DNA of 64,000 nt, from positions 1 to 64,000 of the forward strand of contig UEGR01000020.1 in the NCBI GenBank assembly GCA_900465685.1. Direction: 5' to 3'. Under the pieces are notes generated by a model that ran no database searches, was not told the origin of the DNA, and saw nothing but the letters and a program-made list of their open reading frames with translations. This stretch comes from Hyphomicrobiales bacterium. GTDB taxonomy: Bacteria; Pseudomonadota; Alphaproteobacteria; Rhizobiales; Rhizobiaceae. This document shows positions 26,086-35,209 of the stretch, piece by piece. Within the stretch, counting starts at the first letter, position 1; every line of letters starts with the position of its first letter. The translations under genes were made by a program, and so were the position numbers.

Positions 26086-27108
26086 ATGGCATTGGGTGTG
26101 GTTCTGAATCTCGACGACAAGAAAAAGCAGACAGGATCGGTGCAGCCGCTTGTCGACCTGACGAAGGCCGATATGGCGCGTGTGAACGAAATGATCCTGT
26201 CACGTGCCGGATCCGACGTCGAAATGATTCCCGAAGTCGCCAATCATCTGATCTCGTCGGGCGGCAAACGCCTGCGTCCGATGATGACGCTCGCCGCTGC
26301 TCGCATGTTCGGTTACGATGGCGATGGTCATGTGCGTCTCGCAACCGCTGTCGAATTCATGCACACGGCAACGCTGCTGCATGATGATGTGGTGGACGAA
26401 AGCGATCTGCGTCGCGGCAAAAGCACGGCCCGCATGATCTGGGGCAACCAGGCCAGCGTTCTCGTTGGCGACTTCCTGCTCGGTCAGGCTTTCAAGATGA
26501 TGGTCGATGTCGGTTCGCTCGATGCGCTCGACGTGCTGGCGACGTCCGCTTCGGTGATTGCCGAAGGCGAGGTCATGCAGCTTGCCGCCGCCAAGAACAT
26601 GGAAACCACCGAAAACGAATATCTGGCGGTCATCAAGGCCAAGACGGCGGCACTCTTCTCGGCTGCTGCGGAAGTCGGCCCGATCATCGCCGGTGTGCAG
26701 CGCTCGGATCGCGCAGCTTTGCGCGATTACGGCCTCAATCTCGGTCTTGCTTTCCAGCTGGTTGACGATGCGCTGGATTATGGTGGTTCGGCTGCCGATC
26801 TTGGCAAGAACACGGGCGACGATTTCCGCGAAGGCAAGATCACGCTTCCCGTCATTTTGAGCTACCGTCGTGGCACCGATGAGGAACGCGCTTTCTGGAA
26901 GCACGCCATCGAAGACGGCGCGAGCGACGACGCATCGCTGCAAAAGGCCATTGGCCTGATGACCAAGCATGGCGCGATTGCCGACACGGTGCAGCGCGCA
27001 CGTCATTTCGGCGAGATTGCCCGCGACGCTCTGGCACCGCTCAAGGCAACGCCGGAAAAGGATGCGCTGATCGAAGTCATCGATTTCTGCATCAGCCGCG
27101 TGAACTGA
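26086..27108 (+). CDS. Polyprenyl diphosphate synthase
   Basis: A 340-residue trans-isoprenyl diphosphate synthase that makes the ubiquinone side chain from isoprenyl units. The first Asp-rich motif is 'LLHDDVVDESDLRRG', the second 'QLVDDALDYGG', and the family block 'SSGGKRLRPMMTLAAARMFG' is intact. Close relatives in Rhizobiales make decaprenyl diphosphate for Q10, so a decaprenyl product is likely, but chain length cannot be read from sequence by eye. AAGGAG lies two bases before the ATG at 26086, so a downstream TTG at 26092 or GTG at 26098 may be the true start. Confidence 0.9.
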   Translation: MALGVVLNLDDKKKQTGSVQPLVDLTKADMARVNEMILSRAGSDVEMIPEVANHLISSGGKRLRPMMTLAAARMFGYDGDGHVRLATAVEFMHTATLLHDDVVDESDLRRGKSTARMIWGNQASVLVGDFLLGQAFKMMVDVGSLDALDVLATSASVIAEGEVMQLAAAKNMETTENEYLAVIKAKTAALFSAAAEVGPIIAGVQRSDRAALRDYGLNLGLAFQLVDDALDYGGSAADLGKNTGDDFREGKITLPVILSYRRGTDEERAFWKHAIEDGASDDASLQKAIGLMTKHGAIADTVQRARHFGEIARDALAPLKATPEKDALIEVIDFCISRVN

Positions 27109-27158
27109 GTTTCCGGACGTCTTTCGCGTTTTTTGGATATTTTCCAACAGGGATCGAT

Positions 27159-27192
27159 CAAGAAAAGCTTGCCATCACAGATGCTTTTCTTG
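27159..27192. terminator. Possible terminator after polyprenyl synthase
   Basis: Arms CAAGAAAAGC and GCTTTTCTTG around a 14-base loop; a C-run follows rather than T-run. It may act as an end-of-transcript hairpin. Confidence 0.4.
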
Positions 27193-27320
27193 CCCCCTCA
27201 TCCCAAAAAGGCCATGCTTGGCGTGCCTGTTCCGTTAAGGTCAGAGCGCGGTGCGTTGGAGGCAATCGGCGATTCGTTGCTGATTCCGCATATGGGAATT
27301 TGAGAAGAGGATAGGGCTTC

Positions 27321-29201
27321 ATGCGGCATGGAATGAAACACGGCCCGCTTTATGGTTTGCTTCTTTCGCTTCTGGCGGGAATTGCAATGCCTGCCAGCGG
27401 AGCAATGGCCAAGACGGCTGCCGATCCCGCTCCCGTCGCTACGCCTGCTGTTCGGGCCGGTTCCTTTGCAGGCGCCTATCTGGCGGGCCGCACCGCCGAA
27501 GCCGACAATAATCTCTCCACAGCCGCCGATTTCTATCGTCAGGCCATGGCCTTCGATCCGGGTAACAGTCAGGTCAAGCAGGACCTGCTTCTGGTCCTGT
27601 TGACGGAAGGTCGTTTCAAGGACGCGCTGCCGCTGGCGTCCGAATTGCAGAATGTGCCGGATATCGAGCGCTTCTCCCGTGTCGCCCTTGCCATCGACGC
27701 CATTTCCAAAAAGCAGTATCGCAAGGTCGGTCCGCTTCTGATGTTGTCCATGCAGTCCGATATGGACCGGCTTGCGACCGGCTTCATGAATGCGTGGGTC
27801 AAGGTCGGGCAGGGCAATCCCAAGCAGGCGCTGGCCGATATCAAGAAGATGGAAGGCCCCGAATGGTATGGCCTGTTCCGCACCTATAATTCCGCTTTGA
27901 TCGCCGATCAGGCCGGGATGAAGAAGGAAGCGGGCGATTTCTACCAGCAGGCGCTTGCTGATCGTCCCGGCGGCAGCGCTGCGCCCGACACCTATGAACG
28001 CATCATCATGGCTTATGCCTCGTTCAAGCTGCGTCAGGGTGACAAAGATGGCGCAATCCAGCTTCTGAAGGATGGCGAGGAGCTTTTGAACGGTCGCATG
28101 ACCCTGACCGAACTACGCGAGCAGATCGAGGCAGGGCGGAAAATCGACCGTCTGATCGAGACGCCGCAGCAGGGCGCGGGTGAAGTGCTCTATACGCTCG
28201 GCACCGCAATCAATCGCAGCGGCGCGGAGGCTTTTGCCAAGCTTTATCTGCAGCTCTCGCTGCCGCTGCGTCCGGGCAATGACGCCACCTTGTTCCAGCT
28301 GGGCGATATTTCGGCAAAGCTGCGCCGTCCGGAAGCGGCGGTTGAATATTATGCGGAAGTGCCGGAAACCTCGCCCTATCGCCGCGATGCCGAAATGCAG
28401 CGTGCGCTGAACCTTGCCGATAACGACAAGTCTGCCGAGGCCATCGAGCAGTTGAAGATATTGCTGGGCCGCGACAAGACCGACATCCGCACCTATCTGG
28501 CGTTGGGCGGTGTTTACGCGCAGGACAAGAATTTCGCGGAAGCCGCCAAGATTTATGATGGCGCCGTCGAACAGATCAAGACGCCGGAACGCAAGGACTG
28601 GCCGGTCTTCTACCAGCGCGGCATCGCCTATGAGCGCCTGAAGCAGTGGGACAAGGCGGAGCCGAGCTTCAACAAGGCGCTGGAGCTTTATCCTGATCAG
28701 CCGCAGGTGCTGAACTATCTCGGTTATTCCTGGGTCGACATGGGCATCCATCTCGATCGTGCGCTCGATATGATCAAGAAGGCTGTCGAGCTGCGTCCGC
28801 AGGATGGTTACATCGTCGATTCGCTGGGCTGGGCCTATTACAAGCTCGGCCGTTACGATGAAGCGGTGGTGGAACTGGAAAAGGCCGTGAAGCTGCGCCC
28901 GGAAGACCCGACCATCAACGATCACATGGGTGATGCCTATTGGCGCGTTGGCCGTCAGCTAGAGGCGACGTTCCAGTGGCACCATGCGATTGCGGGCAAG
29001 CCGGAGCCGGAAGATCTCGTCAAGATCGAGGAAAAGCTGAAGAAAGGCCTGCCTGACGTTCCGGGACAGTCTTCCGCCGATGCGACAAAGCCCGGTGAGA
29101 AGAAGCCGGATCAGCCGAAGCCGGAAGAACCGAAGCAGGACACGCCTGCCGTCGCGCCTGCGCCAGCTGCGCCCGCACCGGAAAAGCCGAAGACGGATTG
29201 A
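27321..29201 (+). CDS. Large TPR-repeat exported protein
   Basis: A 626-residue protein with a signal peptide ('GLLLSLLAGIAMPASGAMA'), then at least eight tetratricopeptide repeats. Clear ones are 'ADFYRQAMAFDPGNSQVKQD', 'PSFNKALELYPDQPQVLNYL', 'DGYIVDSLGWAYYKLGRYDE' and 'AVVELEKAVKLRPEDP'. The last 45 residues are a Pro/Lys/Glu-rich tail. Such proteins scaffold other periplasmic or outer-membrane proteins; it is a conserved alphaproteobacterial gene but its client is not known. The start at 27321 or ATG at 27333 (four codons on) is open. It is not linked to neighbours. Confidence 0.8.
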   Translation: MRHGMKHGPLYGLLLSLLAGIAMPASGAMAKTAADPAPVATPAVRAGSFAGAYLAGRTAEADNNLSTAADFYRQAMAFDPGNSQVKQDLLLVLLTEGRFKDALPLASELQNVPDIERFSRVALAIDAISKKQYRKVGPLLMLSMQSDMDRLATGFMNAWVKVGQGNPKQALADIKKMEGPEWYGLFRTYNSALIADQAGMKKEAGDFYQQALADRPGGSAAPDTYERIIMAYASFKLRQGDKDGAIQLLKDGEELLNGRMTLTELREQIEAGRKIDRLIETPQQGAGEVLYTLGTAINRSGAEAFAKLYLQLSLPLRPGNDATLFQLGDISAKLRRPEAAVEYYAEVPETSPYRRDAEMQRALNLADNDKSAEAIEQLKILLGRDKTDIRTYLALGGVYAQDKNFAEAAKIYDGAVEQIKTPERKDWPVFYQRGIAYERLKQWDKAEPSFNKALELYPDQPQVLNYLGYSWVDMGIHLDRALDMIKKAVELRPQDGYIVDSLGWAYYKLGRYDEAVVELEKAVKLRPEDPTINDHMGDAYWRVGRQLEATFQWHHAIAGKPEPEDLVKIEEKLKKGLPDVPGQSSADATKPGEKKPDQPKPEEPKQDTPAVAPAPAAPAPEKPKTD

Positions 29202-29302
29202 GCATTACCGGTTTTTCCTGCTCGCAGGTGCTCATACTTTACTGAACGTAGAATGGATACGCCCTGGAGTTTCGGGGCGATCTCTGATTGTTTCCGTAAA
29301 CG

Positions 29303-29998
29303 TTACCATTCGAAAAAGTCGCGCATTTTGGTGGTTAGCGCTTTCGTTACGGGGCTCGCAAATCCGAGAACATTCGGTGCGCTGGGAGTATATTGTCTCC
29401 AAAGGCTCGGGTCTGCTTTCCATGGAGGCGTGGCGCGTTTCCCTTGATGCCAGAACTGAACCAAATTTCGTACATGTCGATCATGCCGGTTGCGATAGAG
29501 CCAGCGGAGCTCTGATGCGGTCGTGTCGAATTCATCAAGTTCGATGCCGTGAGCTGGCGGATATGCGACAGTCGCCTTTTTGACTACTTTTCTCATGTCG
29601 ATTCCATCAAGGAGAAAATGAACTCGAGTATCGGTCTTTTTCGCCCAATACAGTCCAGCTTTCCCTTTGCGCTCCATGTGGGTCGCTACATCTTCATGAG
29701 TTTGGGAATTTTCGTGGTCGATGGGTGATGGATCGTCTAATATAGATTTGTATTTTTTGTGTGATTCCGTAAACGCAAAGAATTCACTCTGCCTTTCAGG
29801 TAGTCTTATGGGACTTCCTTTTAGTATCTCTAAATCAGATTTTGTGCTGGCGTAGTGACGCATCGTACTTGAAACACAAGGAAGCTCCGCTTCAGAAAAA
29901 TGTTGATAGTTCACAGCGTAGTATGAGCATGTCTGGGGAGAGCCAAATATAAGATCACCTTCACCGAAGGCTCTGTATTGGGTTTTGGGAAAGGGCAT
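29303..29998 (-). CDS. AT-rich orphan protein of unknown family
   Basis: I do not recognise this 231-residue protein. It has no signal peptide or membrane helix and is rich in His, Tyr, Lys and charged residues. A likely conserved core is 'ASELRWLYRNRHDRHVRNLV' followed by 'QFWHQGKRATPPW'; another is 'HENSQTHEDVATHMERKG' and 'RVHFLLDGIDM'. A central polar stretch is flanked by aromatic motifs, suggesting a globular cytoplasmic or secreted protein. Composition is clearly more AT-rich than glyQ and the TPR gene beside it, as is the 235-base region upstream, which suggests horizontal transfer. It is convergent with the TPR gene. A secreted effector is one possibility; I have no proof. Confidence 0.55.
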   Translation of the reverse strand: MPFPKTQYRAFGEGDLIFGSPQTCSYYAVNYQHFSEAELPCVSSTMRHYASTKSDLEILKGSPIRLPERQSEFFAFTESHKKYKSILDDPSPIDHENSQTHEDVATHMERKGKAGLYWAKKTDTRVHFLLDGIDMRKVVKKATVAYPPAHGIELDEFDTTASELRWLYRNRHDRHVRNLVQFWHQGKRATPPWKADPSLWRQYTPSAPNVLGFASPVTKALTTKMRDFFEW

Positions 29999-30233
29999 AG
30001 AATGGCGTCTCGTCGATCAAAATTTACAATGAAAATTGCAATGTATTTTATAGCTGATTGAGATATTCGGTAGCTGATACTAATGCGAATTTTCAGGCGT
30101 TGAGGAACAAACCAGAACATCAATCTCACTGGTTGATCCGGTCGCCTGCCATTCAGCGATCAAATGTCATGCTTGACCCTGCGGTGCTGACAAATTAGAC
30201 CGGGCCATCATTTCAATAACGAGGCCCAGCCCG

Positions 30234-31193
30234 GTGTCTAATTCGTCCAGCATGTTGCCAGCACATATGCATCCCACCCGTTCCTTTCAGGGCCTGATCC
30301 TGACGCTCCATCACTATTGGGCGGAACATGGTTGCGCTATTTTGCAGCCTTACGACATGGAAGTGGGTGCGGGTACGTTCCATCCGGCAACGACGCTGCG
30401 TTCGCTCGGGCCGAAGCCGTGGAAAGCTGCCTATGTGCAGCCGTCGCGCCGTCCCAAGGATGGTCGTTATGGCGAAAACCCTAACCGGCTACAGCATTAT
30501 TACCAGTATCAGGTCATCATCAAGCCGTCGCCGCCGAACCTTCAGGATCTCTATCTCGGTTCGCTGAAGGCCATCGGTCTTGATCCGACGCTGCACGATG
30601 TGCGCTTCGTGGAAGACGACTGGGAAAGCCCGACGCTCGGCGCTTGGGGTCTTGGCTGGGAATGCTGGTGCGATGGCATGGAAGTGTCGCAGTTCACCTA
30701 TTTCCAGCAGGTCTGCGGCATTGAATGCTCGCCGGTTGCCGGTGAGCTGACCTATGGTCTCGAGCGCCTCGCCATGTATGTGCAGGGCGTGGACAATGTC
30801 TATGACCTCAATTTCAACGGTCTCGAAGGCGACGAAAAGCTCACCTATGGCGAAGTGTTCCTGCAGGCTGAGCAGGAATATTCCCGCTACAATTTCGAGA
30901 TGGCCGATACCGAAATCCTGCATCGCCACTTCATCGATGCAGAGCGCGAATGCGAAGCCATTTTGAAGGCTGGCAGCACGGGCGAGGGTTCGCTGCACAA
31001 ATGCGTGCTCCCGGCCTATGACCAGTGCATCAAGGCATCCCACGTCTTCAACCTGATGGATGCGCGCGGCGTGATCTCGGTTACCGAGCGCCAGAGCTAC
31101 ATCCTGCGCGTCCGCAATCTCGCGCGTCAGTGCGGCGAGGCATTCCTTCTGACGGATGCCGGTGGTTTCAATTTCAAGCGTGAGGGCGAGTAA
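30234..31193 (+). CDS. glyQ: Glycyl-tRNA synthetase alpha subunit
   Basis: A 319-residue (from GTG) catalytic alpha subunit of the heterotetrameric bacterial glycyl-tRNA synthetase. Family blocks '[19 protein letters not shown]', '[20 protein letters not shown]' and '[20 protein letters not shown]' are all present. The GTG at 30234 has a GAGG site nine bases upstream; the ATG at 30267 ('MHPTRSF') is the usual annotated start in Brucella and is an equally good choice. The stop codon overlaps the glyS start, so alpha and beta are coupled. Confidence 0.95.
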   Translation: MSNSSSMLPAHMHPTRSFQGLILTLHHYWAEHGCAILQPYDMEVGAGTFHPATTLRSLGPKPWKAAYVQPSRRPKDGRYGENPNRLQHYYQYQVIIKPSPPNLQDLYLGSLKAIGLDPTLHDVRFVEDDWESPTLGAWGLGWECWCDGMEVSQFTYFQQVCGIECSPVAGELTYGLERLAMYVQGVDNVYDLNFNGLEGDEKLTYGEVFLQAEQEYSRYNFEMADTEILHRHFIDAERECEAILKAGSTGEGSLHKCVLPAYDQCIKASHVFNLMDARGVISVTERQSYILRVRNLARQCGEAFLLTDAGGFNFKREGE

Positions 31194-33487
31194 TGCCTGA
31201 CTTACTTCTCGAACTCTTCTCCGAGGAAATCCCGGCCCGCATGCAGCGCAAGGCTGCCGGCGATCTGAAAAAGATGATCACCGATGGTCTGGTCGAAGCC
31301 GGTCTCACCTATGAAGCCGCGACCGCTTACTGGACGCCGCGTCGTCTGACGCTCGACATTCGCGGCCTGACCGTGCGTTCCAAGGACGTGCATGAAGACA
31401 TCAAGGGTCCGTCGGTTACTGCACCGGAACAGGCCATTCAGGGCTTTCTGCGCAAGGCCGGTCTCACCGATGTCGCGCAGGCGCATGTGCATTCTGATCC
31501 GAAGAAGGGCGATTTCTATGTTGCCCATCTGACCAAGCCGGGCCGCCCGGCGGAAGAGATCGTCGCCGAACTCGTGCCGCAGACGATCCGCAATTTCCCG
31601 TGGCCGAAATCCATGCGCTGGGGCGCAGCTTCGGCGAAGCCGGGTGCATTGCGCTGGGTGCGTCCGCTGCAATCGATCCTGTGCACCTTCGGCCCTGAAA
31701 CCGAAGAAACCGTGGTTATCGATTTCGACGTTGACGGCATCAAGTCCGGCAATCTCACCTATGGTCATCGTTTCCTGAGCGATGGTCAGGCGATCAAGGT
31801 GCGCCGCTTCGACGATTATGTCGAAAAGCTGGAAAAGGCTTTTGTGGTGCTCGATGCTGAACGCCGCAAGGAAATGATCTCGCAGGACGCGCATAATCTT
31901 GCCTTCGCGTCGGGTCTCGAACTGGTCGAGGACGAGGGGCTTCTGGAAGAAGTGTCCGGTCTGGTCGAATGGCCGGTCGTGCTGATGGGCGAGTTCGAGG
32001 AAGAGTTTCTGGCGATCCCGCCGGAAGTCATCCGCCTCACCATCCGCGCCAACCAGAAGTGTTTTGTCACCCGCAAGCAGGGCGAAGCCGAAGCGCTGTC
32101 CAACCGATTCATTCTGGTGTCGAACATTGCTGCCCGCGATGGCGGCACGGAAATCGCTTACGGTAACGGCAAGGTCGTGCGTGCACGTCTGTCGGATGCG
32201 CTCTATTTCTGGCACACCGATCAGCATGATTTGCCCGATCTCGACAAGTTGGCCGCCTCGGCGGAAAGATTCGGCCTCGATCTGAAGAAGCCGCTCGACC
32301 AGCGCATGGCGCGGTTGGACGGCCTGAATGTGACCTTCCATGCGAAGCTGGGCACGCAAGGCGCGCGCGTTGAGCGTATCCGCGAACTGGCTGCACAGAT
32401 CGCCCCGCTGGTCGGCGCTGATCCGAAGCTAGCCGCACGTGCTGCCGTTCTCGCCAAGGCCGATCTCCAGACCGAAGTTGTGGGTGAATTCCCTGAACTT
32501 CAGGGCGCGATGGGCCGCAAATATGCGGTGCTTCAGGGCGAAGACGATGCTGTCGCCGCAGCGCTTGAAGAACATTACAAGCCGCAAGGTCCGTCCGATG
32601 TCGTGCCGAAGGAGCCGGTATCGGTTGCCGTCGCGCTGGCCGACAAGCTGGATACGCTGGTCGGTTTCTGGGCTATCGATGAAAAGCCGACGGGTTCGAA
32701 GGACCCATACGCACTGCGTCGCGCAGCCCTTGGCGTGATCCGGTTGCTGCTGTCGCAGGACTGGAAATTCCCGCTGCTGCCGCTGTTCCGTTCGGCCTTT
32801 GCTGCGCTGAAAGAAGGCGTGGTCCAACGCAAGCTGCGTGAATTCGAAGCCAGGCTCGCTGGCGAAAAATCCGGCGATGTCGATGGCGAACAGGATATCG
32901 ACAATGCGTTGCGCAACTATGAGGTGGAGGTTCGTGCCGAAGCCGACCGCAGTGCAGAGCCGGTGCTGGCCGATCTTTTGTCCTTCCTTCACGACCGTTT
33001 CAAGGTGCATCTGAAGGAAGAGGGCGCACGTTACGACGCCATTGACGCCGTGCTGACGCCGGAAGCCGACAATCTGCTTCTGGTCGCACGCCGTCTGGAA
33101 GCGCTGATCGTCTTCATCAATGAGGAAGACGGCAAGAACCTGCTGGCAGGCACCAAACGCGCCGCCAATATTCTGGCAGCCGAAGAGAAGAAGGGCACCA
33201 AGGTCGCCACCAGCGTCGATGCCGCACTTCTCAAGGTGGACGAGGAAAAGGCTTTGTTCGAAGCGGTTACGCTTGCATCAAGCGAGACCGAAGCGGCAAT
33301 CGCCCGCGAAGATTTTTCGGGTGCTATGCTGGCGCTCGCCAAGCTGCGCGGCCCGGTCGATACGTTCTTCGAAAAAGTGCTGGTCAATGATGAGGACGAA
33401 AATGTCCGCGCCAATCGTCTGGCTCTGCTCGACCTGATCCGCACAGCCACCGGTAAGGTTGCGGATTTCTCCAAGATCGCAGGCTGA
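31193..33487 (+). CDS. glyS: Glycyl-tRNA synthetase beta subunit
   Basis: A 764-residue beta subunit of glycyl-tRNA synthetase, involved in tRNA binding and the glycine activation complex. N-terminal '[18 protein letters not shown]' and '[14 protein letters not shown]' are characteristic. The C-terminal region includes the DALR-type anticodon-binding part. An acidic insertion near residues 555-585 ('[19 protein letters not shown]') makes it longer than the E. coli protein (689), common in alphaproteobacteria. Its start overlaps the glyQ stop by one base. A terminator follows at 33508-33533. Confidence 0.95.
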   Translation: MPDLLLELFSEEIPARMQRKAAGDLKKMITDGLVEAGLTYEAATAYWTPRRLTLDIRGLTVRSKDVHEDIKGPSVTAPEQAIQGFLRKAGLTDVAQAHVHSDPKKGDFYVAHLTKPGRPAEEIVAELVPQTIRNFPWPKSMRWGAASAKPGALRWVRPLQSILCTFGPETEETVVIDFDVDGIKSGNLTYGHRFLSDGQAIKVRRFDDYVEKLEKAFVVLDAERRKEMISQDAHNLAFASGLELVEDEGLLEEVSGLVEWPVVLMGEFEEEFLAIPPEVIRLTIRANQKCFVTRKQGEAEALSNRFILVSNIAARDGGTEIAYGNGKVVRARLSDALYFWHTDQHDLPDLDKLAASAERFGLDLKKPLDQRMARLDGLNVTFHAKLGTQGARVERIRELAAQIAPLVGADPKLAARAAVLAKADLQTEVVGEFPELQGAMGRKYAVLQGEDDAVAAALEEHYKPQGPSDVVPKEPVSVAVALADKLDTLVGFWAIDEKPTGSKDPYALRRAALGVIRLLLSQDWKFPLLPLFRSAFAALKEGVVQRKLREFEARLAGEKSGDVDGEQDIDNALRNYEVEVRAEADRSAEPVLADLLSFLHDRFKVHLKEEGARYDAIDAVLTPEADNLLLVARRLEALIVFINEEDGKNLLAGTKRAANILAAEEKKGTKVATSVDAALLKVDEEKALFEAVTLASSETEAAIAREDFSGAMLALAKLRGPVDTFFEKVLVNDEDENVRANRLALLDLIRTATGKVADFSKIAG

Positions 33488-33507
33488 TAGCAAGCGCATA
33501 GGAATAG

Positions 33508-33533
33508 AAATGGCGCCATTACGGCGCCATTTT
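33508..33533 (+). terminator. Terminator after glyS
   Basis: Arms AAATGGCGCC/GGCGCCATTT with a short loop, then T-rich. It can also serve the convergent periplasmic-protein gene. Confidence 0.8.
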
Positions 33534-33543
33534 CGTTTGTGGG

Positions 33544-33978
33544 TTACTGAAGGCTTGGCCGAAGTGCCAGCGAACTCAGGTCGACTTCCCCGGATGCGCC
33601 AGCCCATGGTTCGCCGACGACACGTACCGGCTTGGCGGGATCGAAGTCCGGCATCTTCTGTTCGGTCGGGCTTGCAGCGGGCGTTGCGGCAGGCTGTTCC
33701 TGCGCGTCTTCCGGCAGAGGCTTGCCCTGCATGCGCGCCATATAGGCACGGGCACGCTTGCGCCGCGCTTCGATTTCCTTCAGCGCTTCGGCTTCAGCCT
33801 CTTGCCGTTGGTTGCACGTGCCGCAGACAGGCAGCCCGTTGGCCCCCATCCGGTCATAGCCGATATAGTCGATGGAACCGACCTCATAGGTCGTTCGCGC
33901 AGGTTCCGCCCCGTTGGCAGAGGCCACAACAGGCAGTCCGGCGATAGTCAGCGAAATGGCGATAAATCGCGATAACAT
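33544..33978 (-). CDS. Periplasmic protein of unknown function
   Basis: A 144-residue protein with a signal peptide ('FIAISLTIAGLPVVASA', cut near 'NGAEP'). The mature part has 'GLPVCGTCNQRQEAEAEALK', a CxxC pair that could bind metal or act in redox chemistry, then a basic helical stretch and a Pro/Ala-rich tail. I do not recognise the family. A two-base-spaced ATG near 33978 with a GGTGAATAA context is the only good start. It is convergent with glyS. Confidence 0.65.
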   Translation of the reverse strand: MLSRFIAISLTIAGLPVVASANGAEPARTTYEVGSIDYIGYDRMGANGLPVCGTCNQRQEAEAEALKEIEARRKRARAYMARMQGKPLPEDAQEQPAATPAASPTEQKMPDFDPAKPVRVVGEPWAGASGEVDLSSLALRPSLQ

Positions 33979-34129
33979 TATTCACCTCAAGCATGAATAA
34001 TATCATCCTGCCCTAAAAAAGCTAACAAAACGCAATTTTCCGGGCCGCGTTGCCATAAATGTGCACGCGGCGGATCGCCTGTTTGCTTGCGCGCGGCTTC
34101 GCGCTTGTGTAGGCAGAAGGCGCTCATAT

Positions 34130-34182
34130 CTATGCGTGCATCTTGTCCGAAAACCGCTTTGCACTTTTCGGGATGCACTCAA
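34130..34182. repeat. Rhizobiales-type dispersed repeat
   Basis: Carries the core CCGAAAACCGCTTTGCACTT then TTCGGGATGCAC, one of several copies in this window, just upstream of the Sua5-type gene. Confidence 0.6.
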
Positions 34183-34209
34183 CTTGGACGCCCGAGAGGC
34201 GGAAAACCA

Positions 34210-35193
34210 GTGTCAGATGTAATGAAATTCGATGATGAGGCAGTTCAGCGCGCGGTGGAAATCCTGCGGCGCGGCGGCCTTGTCGCCATTCCCACCGAAA
34301 CCGTCTACGGCCTTGCTGCCGATGCCTCCCATGGTGAAGGCGTTGCGGGAATTTTCGCCGCCAAGGGTCGCCCGCAATTCAATCCGCTGATTGCCCATGT
34401 CAGCGGCATCGCCATGGCAGAGCGCTACGTCACCTTCGATCCGCTGTCGCGCAAGCTTGCGGAACTGTTCTGGCCCGGTCCGCTGACCATCGTGCTCCCG
34501 CTGAAAGACCATCAGGAGACAGATCGTCCGATCCATCCACTTGTGACGGCGGGACTGTCAACGCTTGCCATCCGCATGCCGCATGGCCGCGTGCAGGAGG
34601 TTATCACGGCACTGGACAGCCCGGTGGCGGCGCCGAGCGCCAACACGTCCGGACGTATCAGCCCCACCAGTGCTGAAGCGGTCGCGGGCGATCTTGGCGA
34701 CAGAATAGACCTGATCCTCGATGCGGGTCCATGCGGGGTTGGTGTGGAATCGACCATCGTAAAGGTCGAGGCGGACACTGTGCGTCTGTTGCGCCCCGGC
34801 GGGCTTGCGGCGGAAGAGATCGAAGCCGCGATTGGCAAAACCCTGCTGCGCACCGAACAGACCGAGGCCATTCAGGCGCATATCATCGCGCCGGGTATGA
34901 TGGCCTCGCATTATGCGCCGGATGCGTCGATGCGGCTTGCGGTCGGCAATGTGCAACCGGGCGAAGCGCTGCTGGCTTTCGGGCCGTCACGTGTAGCCGG
35001 AGCCGAGACGGCAAAGGCCGTGCTGAACCTCAGTGCGGATGGCAATCTGCGCGAGGCGGCCAGCAATCTTTTCGATTTCATGCGCAAGCTCGACGCCACC
35101 GGCGTCAGCACCATTGCCGTTGAACCCATTCCTTTTGACGGTCTCGGCGAGGCCATCAATGACCGTCTGAAACGCGCCGCCGCGCCGCGCTAG
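34210..35193 (+). CDS. L-threonylcarbamoyladenylate synthase (Sua5 type)
   Basis: A 327-residue enzyme that makes threonylcarbamoyl-AMP from threonine, bicarbonate and ATP for the t6A37 tRNA modification. The YrdC-fold core includes 'GLVAIPTETVYGLAADA', 'KGRPQFNPLIAHVS', 'FWPGPLTIVL' and 'APSANTSGRISPTSAEAV'. A Sua5 C-terminal domain follows, opened by the linker 'IIAPGMMASHYAPDA'. I choose GTG at 34210 with a GAGG site upstream. The ATG at 34222 is an alternative; the ORF track start at 34087 is too far up and lies in a repeat. TsaB/D/E partners are not here. Confidence 0.92.
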   Translation: MSDVMKFDDEAVQRAVEILRRGGLVAIPTETVYGLAADASHGEGVAGIFAAKGRPQFNPLIAHVSGIAMAERYVTFDPLSRKLAELFWPGPLTIVLPLKDHQETDRPIHPLVTAGLSTLAIRMPHGRVQEVITALDSPVAAPSANTSGRISPTSAEAVAGDLGDRIDLILDAGPCGVGVESTIVKVEADTVRLLRPGGLAAEEIEAAIGKTLLRTEQTEAIQAHIIAPGMMASHYAPDASMRLAVGNVQPGEALLAFGPSRVAGAETAKAVLNLSADGNLREAASNLFDFMRKLDATGVSTIAVEPIPFDGLGEAINDRLKRAAAPR

Positions 35194-35209
35194 ATTTCAA
35201 GGGACCAAT

